Shown in pieces: positions 57,484 through 64,000 of a DNA stretch of 64,000 nucleotides. The stretch comes from Cryptomeria japonica (lineage: Eukaryota; Streptophyta; Pinopsida; Cupressales; Cupressaceae). The position numbers and the translations under genes were made by a program. Position 1 is the stretch's first letter; each line of letters begins with the position of its first letter. Below the pieces are notes generated by a model. It made no database searches, was not told the DNA's origin, and saw nothing but the letters and a program-made list of their open reading frames with translations. The stretch is from the NCBI RefSeq assembly GCF_030272615.1, contig NC_081409.1, positions 528,176,291-528,240,290 on the forward strand, in the 5' to 3' direction.

Positions 57484-58682
57484 CTTCATTTAACAATGTT
57501 ACTCCTCCATCCCAATCCAACATGTCTAATTTCAAGCCATCCACTGAAGCAACCATTAATATCCTAGCTCGAACGGTGTCATCCTTGCAACAACAAATAG
57601 CTTCTATGAACCAGTCCAAATTTAATGAGCCCATATTTGATTTAGTGAGCCCATTATCTAATGACATTGTTTGTTTTGTCCCCCCTAAACATGTAGAAGT
57701 CCCTCAATTGGAGCTTTATAAAAGAAAAGGTGATCCTGTGACTCATGTGAAAACATTTCAAACTTTGTGACTTTTGGCTAAATTGTTTACTAGAACATTT
57801 AGAGATTAAGCTTTGGAATGGAATTGTTCTTTGCCTCCTTATTCTATTACATCATTTCAACAATTGGCTAATGTTTTCATTCTACAATTTCACAATAATA
57901 TTGGTGCTAAGATTACTTTGATTGATTTGATGCATTCTGAACAATGTGTTAAAGAAAAAGTGATTGATTTTATTGGTAGATATAAAATAAATTATTCTCA
58001 AATTGCTTATCCTATGCTTGATCAATATGTTTAAAGAATTTTTATTTCTAATCTGCAAAAATACATTAGCCTGGATAAGCTTCTCTTTTTTGAGTTTACT
58101 TCCTTTACACAATTGTGCACATTACTTCACAATTGTCAGCTTCAAGTGAGTTAATTGAAACAATTATCTTCAATGGCTCTGGTTGATGAGAATGAAAGTG
58201 CTCAACAACCTTTTTCCAAGTTTCAACCAAATAAGGGGTTCATCAAGTTCAATGACAACAACAATACCCAGGTAGCAACCGCAACAACAGGCGTGCCTCC
58301 TTTATCCAAGTATTTTAGAAATGAATTTACTCCTCAATCTGAATCTTTGCATAGCATTATGACACAATTGTTAAATAAAAATGTGTTGAAACTTCCTCCC
58401 ATCAAACCAATTGATGCATCCAAAACTTTTCCACCTTATCATGATGCCAAATATTTTTGCCAATATAATCGTCAACCCGACCATGACATTGAAAAGTGTT
58501 ATTCCCTAAGGAGTAGAATTCAAGACCTTATTGATAACAATGCCATATCTATAGCTAGTGTGAATGACAAAGGAAACAAATCCATAGCTCCTCCAAATCA
58601 AAATATTCAAATCTTTACTAATCCTTTACCTTCTCATTCTACAAATGTGATTGAGTCTGAGCATCTTTCTTTTTTCTCCTAA
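57484..58682 (+). pseudogene. E8 Gag, main part
   Basis: Single frame with about three stops: MSNFKPSTEATINILARTVS, VEVPQLELYKRKGDPVTHVK, ALEWNCSLPPYSITSFQQLA, FIGRYKINYSQIAYPMLDQY. This is the layout of plant Tat-type gypsy Gag (retrotrans_gag type). Later FPPYHDAKYFCQYNRQPDHD, then IEKCYSLRSRIQDLID, the C..H..C-like region of that lineage. The end overlaps the next frame by about 30 bases; a one-base change in a T-run (58665-58675) probably caused the shift. Confidence 0.75.
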
Positions 58683-59925
58683 TGATCTTGGCCTTGAGTC
58701 TAATAATTTGGTAAATCTTATTGATAAACCTGCACCTCCTAAGGACCTATGTACTACTTTTGATCCCAGTGAGACTATTGAAGCACCCAATGGCCCACTA
58801 TATATCACTGCAAGGATCAAAAACATATTCTCACAAGGGGTGCTAATTGATCCAACGTGTATGGTGAATGTGATAACTAAAGAATATATTTATACCTTAC
58901 AATTGCATCAAGTAACATATGATAGATCTAATGTGGTGATTAAGATATTTGATGGTTTATCTTGTCCCGCAATTGGTTCTATTACTCTTCCCATGGAGGT
59001 TGATACTAAGTGCATAGATGTCAATTTTGCTATCATTCCTACATCAGATCAATTTTGCATGAAGTTGGGACACCCTTAGCTCTCTTCCATGAAAGTGATT
59101 CCTTATACCATTCATAAGTGTTTGAAATTCCTTCTTAATGACAAAATCATACAAATTAATCATAACATGTACCAACCCTCGATGAGGTGTGGAGATGTTA
59201 ATCCTAATTAATTCTTTTTCTAACAATTTGAACCTCTTAAGCATCAAAGTGATGCTCTTTTTCAATATTATCAAAAGAGAAAGAATGAAATGATCTTATC
59301 TTTGAGTAAGACTAGAGATCCTAAACCCATTCCTCTTCTTTATGATAAACCTATTCCTCCTCATTATGAACCTGGTCTTCTTCCTACACCTTCTATTCAT
59401 CCTCTATATATTGTGGTTACACCTCCTACATCTTAATTTCAACCTAAAAAACCTTCTCATGTACATCCTTCTTTAAAGGAAGAGAAGACGCATATTGCTA
59501 TTGATCCTAAACCTTCAGAACCTTCAACTAAAACTAAAAGAAACCACTGTGCGATAGAACACCGATGGAGACATTGTTCCAAGGCTTGTGAACTTGCTTC
59601 TCAACCTATTTCCTCCCTGAATAATCCAAATGTTGAGATGATCACATTTGTCCAGCCTTCGCCTAACCCTAGAGAGGATGTTCAACCTAAATCTCCAAGA
59701 TGTAAAATTCTTAAGAAAGATGATGGTTCATGTTCTATTTATATTAAAGATCCCATTTTTATTAATCTTGATGAAGAGATGGAAGAAAATGATGTTCATG
59801 CTAACAATGTTGATGCTAATGATTCCAATGATGAATATGAGTATGTTGATATTGACAATGATTCATCTAAACAATTTTCACAAGCATTAATCCTAGCTCC
59901 TAGTAACAAAGTGATCCATCATTAG
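58651..59925 (+). pseudogene. E8 protease-like domain and acidic tail
   Basis: Shifted from gag by one base. Linker NLVNLIDKPAPPKDLCTTFD, then a retropepsin-like core: YITARIKNIFSQGVLIDPTC, MVNVITKEYIYTLQL, and FDGLSCPAIGSITLPMEVD. The usual D-G/S/T-G triad reads D-P-T, so activity is doubtful. After stops near 59080-59220 come a Pro-rich stretch (IPLLYDKPIPPHYEPG) and an acidic end (NLDEEMEENDVHANNVDAND), stopping at 59925. RT does not follow. Confidence 0.6.
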
Positions 59926-60807
59926 AGAATGGTCCTTGTTTGGAATTTGAGGTAGCTCCATCTATTGTGCTCAAAGTTTCTCCTCTTGCGTATTTGTCCA
60001 CCATCCCCAAAAAATGTTGAGCAAGATTGGGAGGTGGATGACTTGCTTGATTAGGTTCATTTGTATCATAGATTATCTCCCTCTCCTCTCTTGCTTGTTT
60101 GTAACCTTCTTCTATTTGTTTCTCAATTCTTCTATTTGTTTTCCCTAGTGTTGTCTACTTGAGGATGATACAAAGAATTGAGATCTCTTTTGTTCTCTCC
60201 CATGTTGACTCAAAAGACACATGTGCCCTTCTTCCATTGTTGTTCTACTTTCTTAGGGGGATGATAACAATTCAATGCAAATATAGACAAGATATACATT
60301 ATTTATCATAAGAGCATACTGACCCCAGAGTTAAGTAGATCCATTATGTGTTTTGTGATTATTATTCTTTGATGTATCCTTCTTGGTGGCATATCATTGT
60401 GATAACACGATTCTCTTTTTAGATGTGTACACTACCTTAAAAAAATTACTCCCATTGTAGCATACGCAATCACTTTAACGTGGGGGCATACACTTTGGTC
60501 AATGTTTCTCTCTTTTGTGTATCTTCATTATACTTGTTACTTTGCAAAATTAGTCTTTTGCTTTGTAAGTTTGGTATTTTTCTTTTCATGATTCACGGTA
60601 AGTGAACCTTACTAGGCTAGTAGTCATGGTTTTCTTTCTCCTATGATGTCCCTTTCATCTTGATCTTGAAAATGTAAGATACCTAAAGTCCACTAAGGGC
60701 TTGGTATGTCTTGCCTCTTTAGCATCTTGATGAAAACCTTTCAAAGCAAACCTTTAGAATTTATTGAGTATGCTTAGTCTCATACTATTGCTAAAGTGGG
60801 GTCTAAA
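59926..60807 (+). other. E8 3' non-coding region
   Basis: No RT or integrase similarity. It contains ctacttgaggatgat (about 60155) and ends with aaagtggggtctaaa, a polypurine-like tract, directly before the 3' LTR. The minus-strand segment 62718-63170 has the matching position in the older family member. Confidence 0.55.
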
Positions 60808-61994
60808 TGTAGTGTCCTAAATTGTGCTCTCTTACAATTTTTCCTCATTTGGGCCCTCACTTTTGTGTTTATCCCATGAGGCTTGATTGGAGACTTGATT
60901 CTACTGATACATGCATATTTGTCATACTTGTGACCCCTACACTTCATTTTCCCCTTTATTCTGGTGCTTGATTGGTCATGGACAAGGTGTTAGTTATGTG
61001 GTCCCCTCAAGAAAAGAACACCCCACACCCTAGTCCTCCCAACAAGGACCCATTTTTGGGCCACTAAATAGTCAGAAGGTTTAGGCGGGAATCCGGAACC
61101 TGTGCTGGATAATGTTAGAAAATTAAGATGTTTTTTAATGGGCGTGTATAAAAGGAGGTCTACCCCTCTCATTTTGATATACGTTCAACACAATTGAGCA
61201 AAGACACATATGGATTCAATCATTCAAGAAAGTGAGCAAGCAATCAATCTTCTTTCAAGCATTAGAGAAGAAGTAAAGGCAAGATTCAAGCATTGGAGTT
61301 GACATTCATGTTCTATGTTGTTTAAGACTTCATGAAATCGTAATTCCATGTGGAGACAAACAAAACTTCACAAGGAGGTATATTATTTGTGTTTCAGTCA
61401 TTATTTAGCATCTCCCTCAAAAGGAGAACATTTCCATTATTGCAATTCATTTATATTTCATTTTTATCCATGGTTAGTTCCAAAACCAAGGTTTGACCCA
61501 AGGGAAACCCCTTTTCCCAACCTATTTCCCTTTTGTACTATGTGCAGGAATAGGTACAGAGTTGTGATCTTTAGAATTGTCTTTATTCATAGTGATAAAT
61601 CAATCCCCCATTAAAGTGCAAAAAGTGCGGAGGACTAGAGCGATTGTCACTCCGGTTCTAACAAATCAGGAACTCCTTCTAGGAGTAGGTTTGAATACTC
61701 TTACAATCCTCAAATCTAGGTTTGTGGCTTTATTCGACAACAATAGCTCACTGTTTATGAATTTTTACATCAATTCCAACACATCTACCCTAATTTTAAC
61801 ATTTTCACAATTCAACTTAAAAGAGGGAAATCCAATCAAATCCAGTAAATCCAATAGAATTCTCAACCCTTATCCTTGCTAGTTTGTGGCTAGATCCATT
61901 GGGTTTACCTCCCTCTTTAATGTATTTATCTCCAAGAAAAAATTAGAGGTTTTCATCCTTCTTGTGGTGGAAACCCTAATTTTTCACAATTACA
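60808..61994 (+). repeat. E8 3' LTR
   Basis: TGTAGTGTCCTAAATTG to TTTCACAATTACA, 1187 bp, TATA box TATAAAAG at 61147-61154. It is followed by the right target duplication ggaat and no primer site, as expected of a 3' LTR. Confidence 0.88.
61147..61154 (+). promoter_or_regulatory. E8 LTR TATA box
   Basis: TATAAAAG about 340 bp into the LTR, followed by a conserved ggaggtctacccctctc segment present in both LTRs. Confidence 0.55.
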
Positions 61995-62717
61995 GGAATA
62001 GGGATTTGCCTAAGTCAAACCTCGGTTTAGGAATTAACCTTGAATGAAATATTACAAATACTTAAATAAACAATGTATAGATATACTTCCTATCCGCAAT
62101 GACATAATGATGTTTTTGCCTCTTGAATGTAATCACATATGTTGTATAAAATGGCATGAACATGACAAAACCTAATCACAGACACATGTTTGTATATGAA
62201 TGATGTATTTTTCTCCATAGTAGTTGAATGAAAGAATTGTAGCCTTGAAGATCTCTAAATATGCTTGATGATGAACACTTTAATGCTTGATTGCTTGAAA
62301 TGGAATTGTTAAGGATGAAACTAGGTTAATAAAATTTCTTTATATATGAGATCCTAGGTCAATTTATGATTAGGCTGACCTCCAATGGTCATATAGAGCC
62401 ACCAATTTCATTTCCTTCTGAAGAGATAGGTCACACCCTCCTCTTGAAAAATGGGCCCCATTGAGGGGGACCAGGGCATTGGGTGCTTTGGTCCTAAGAC
62501 CTGAACACTAGCACCTTAGTCCTCCTCAATCAAGGACCAAAATTAAAGACTAGAGAGGAGGACACCTCTCCAAAGAATCATTTGGTAGGTGTATATAACA
62601 TAAAAGTTGGAGTTAAGGCATTGAGTGAACCCAAATAGGGGATGAGGAGGAGACGTGATAAAGTAGGGGCACAAACAAGAGGTGTAAATTGGACCAGTGA
62701 CAATTTATGATGCTAGA
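61995..62717 (-). repeat. Old E8-family LTR, 5' part
   Basis: Minus-strand sequence beginning TCTAGCATCATAAATTG at 62717 (a decayed TGTAGNNTCCTAAATTG), preceded by AAATAGGGGCTAAA, a polypurine-like tract. It continues with the gene-family motif aaaatgggcccc and ends at 61995, where E8 was inserted. Together with 53334-53813 it gives about 1.2 kb, the family LTR length. It is the 3' LTR of an older minus-strand element. Confidence 0.75.
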
Positions 62718-63176
62718 TTTAGCCCCTATTTTAATGGGAGTATGAGCCTATGCAAATACTCACATTAAAGTAGATGAAAGAGAGATGAAGCAGAGGAGAA
62801 ACAAGGAGAACAATCACAAGGATTATAAGACATTACTAATTTCAAGGAACAAAGCCTCCAATCTTAGGATCATAACTCACTCAAACCCATGCAAGGCTAC
62901 ACAAAACAAGACAAAAACAAAAAGAAAAATAAAAGGCAAAAATAGACAAACAAAGACAAAAGGAAAAAGACACACAAAATGAAAGCTAAAGACCAAAGAA
63001 AAGACCTTAAGTCAACTAGCCAAAGAGACCTTGATATCGAAATGTAGAAACAACTAATATCATCATTGAAAAATGCCATCTCAAGAACACAAGTGATCAC
63101 ATAAAAGAGAAAAGCATGCATCATCCATGAAATACAAATAGCAAAGCTATAAGCTCATGAGAAGAAAAGGAAAGAG
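62718..63176 (-). other. 3' internal end of the older E8-family element
   Basis: Lies upstream (minus strand) of the polypurine-like tract. No gene. It is cut at 63177 by the next LTR. Confidence 0.45.
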
Positions 63177-64000
63177 TGTTGGCATTAAAGTTGTCATTGA
63201 TTTCAACATGTGTGTGTGAAAGGTTGATTTGATGAAGTTACAGAAGAGCACCATTGATGCCATTGATGTCAACCAGGCAAGTCAACTTGTAGGCTGCAGA
63301 TATAGTAGAAGAGATCATAGTGATCAGGTTGATGGATCAAATTGTTGAAGAAGATAGTGTTTTTGTAGACTCCCACAATGCCATATGATGTGTCTATGAA
63401 GTTCCTATTGGATGTCCTAAAGCTGATTTGATCAGTATAACTCTGGCCGATCTGGCAGTTGCTCATCACAATTCTGCTTGAAGTCGGTATAACTCTAGTC
63501 AATTTGGAAGTTTCTCTTCACAATTTTGCTTGAATTCATATCAGGATAACTCAGTCAATGAAGAGGCTAGGCATTAGTATGTTTGTTCGGTGTAAGTCAG
63601 GCTGATGTCGATTCATGTGTAGTTTATGTTGTCTTTTGTCATATCAGGATAACTGAAAAATGTGGAGTATCAATATTATGTAATATTGATAGAACAAAAT
63701 ACTCTGATATCTTTGTATCATAATAGCTATGCTGACCAGGAGACCAAGGATATGTATTGGAGTAGCTATTGAAGGAGGAATGACAAATTATCACTATGCC
63801 GATAGACAAAACTATTTCAACATTTTCCTATCAGAATACCTTATGCCAATACTGACACCATCAAGATCATATACAAGATCAGGATATCTATTCTAATAGA
63901 GGAAAATATAGAGAAGACCCCTTGGTAAGATCATCAAAATAACATATGCCGATATGTTGAATAACTTTGGATTTGTCATTTCAGAACAACTATGCAAATG
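63177..64000 (+). repeat. Start of a copia-type LTR, running off the window
   Basis: Begins TGTTGGCATTAAAGTTG at 63177, a start typical of the copia LTRs in this window, and continues without coding similarity to the edge. Short direct repeats (atcaggataactc/gtataactctggccgatctggcagt versus gtataactctagtcaatttggaagt) occur at 63435-63560. Orientation is inferred from the TGTTGGCATT start. Confidence 0.55.

Larger units (their letters stand above)
53814..61994 (+). mobile_element. E8: gag-protease-only Ty3/gypsy-type LTR element
   Basis: Exact 5-bp duplication ggaat at 53809-53813 and 61995-61999. 5' LTR 53814-54999, primer-site candidate 55001-55020, gag and protease-like region (55470-59925, interrupted by a solo LTR), polypurine-like tract before 60808 and 3' LTR 60808-61994. 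LTRs are 1186 and 1187 bp but clearly diverged (roughly one base in six over the first 140), so this is an old insertion. No RT, RNase H or integrase in 5.8 kb. The Gag resembles plant Tat-type gypsy Gag. It is inserted in an inverted LTR of its own family. Confidence 0.88.

Overview
The window looks like nuclear DNA of a large-genome seed plant, possibly a conifer, though the species cannot be fixed from sequence alone. I find no intact host gene and no tRNA, rRNA or CRISPR array. Nearly everything is layered retrotransposon: Ty1/copia elements, dual-RNase-H Ty3/gypsy elements, several LTR elements with coding capacity but no visible pol, solo or broken LTRs, and one LINE-derived insertion. 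Almost every reading frame is broken. The stops mostly look like C-to-T or G-to-A changes (CAA, CAG, CGA or TGG turned into stops), as expected of methylated, silenced repeats.

Layout. (1) 1-10180: a 5'-truncated gypsy element (G1, +): protease, an extra RNase H, RT, RNase H, integrase. Its RNase H is split by E2 (2410-8590, -), an LTR element with two unfamiliar proteins and no pol. (2) 10181-36460: a decayed unknown ORF (ORF-C) split by the copia element E3 (12363-34084, -, exact 5-bp target duplication). E3 is split twice: by the copia element E4 in its 3' LTR (13385-20786, +, exact duplication) and by E5 in its gag (25225-32674, +), another pol-less element related to E2. (3) 36598-46600: a copia LTR fragment, then a 5'-truncated gypsy element (G2, +) with an antisense plant-mobile-domain (PMD) ORF after the integrase and a 3' LTR holding a 49-bp tandem repeat. 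(4) 46700-53330: a copia LTR fragment, a CT microsatellite, two gypsy-type 3' ends, and a 1.8-kb LINE-derived insertion with ORF1 only, a 13-bp duplication and an A-rich tail (50046-51845, -). (5) 53334-62717: an old LTR (-) split by E8 (53814-61994, +, exact duplication), a gag-protease-only gypsy-type element of the same LTR family; E8 carries a solo LTR (56201-57483, -). (6) 63177-64000: start of another copia LTR.

How they fit together. E3 and E4 are pol-bearing copia elements of SIRE-like type. E5 (and more loosely E2) shares their initiator-Met-tRNA-type primer site, TGTTGG...CA ends and LTR modules; just before its 3' LTR, E5 is identical to E4 over about 33 bp. This suggests that E2 and E5 are passengers copied by copia machinery while encoding their own proteins: ORF-A (coiled coil plus four zinc knuckles) and ORF-B (about 900 residues, unknown). 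ORF-A/ORF-B is the best candidate here for an undescribed system. The PMD ORF, ORF-C, the gag-protease element and the ORF1-only LINE are further, independent cases of retroelements carrying extra genes or lacking their polymerase.
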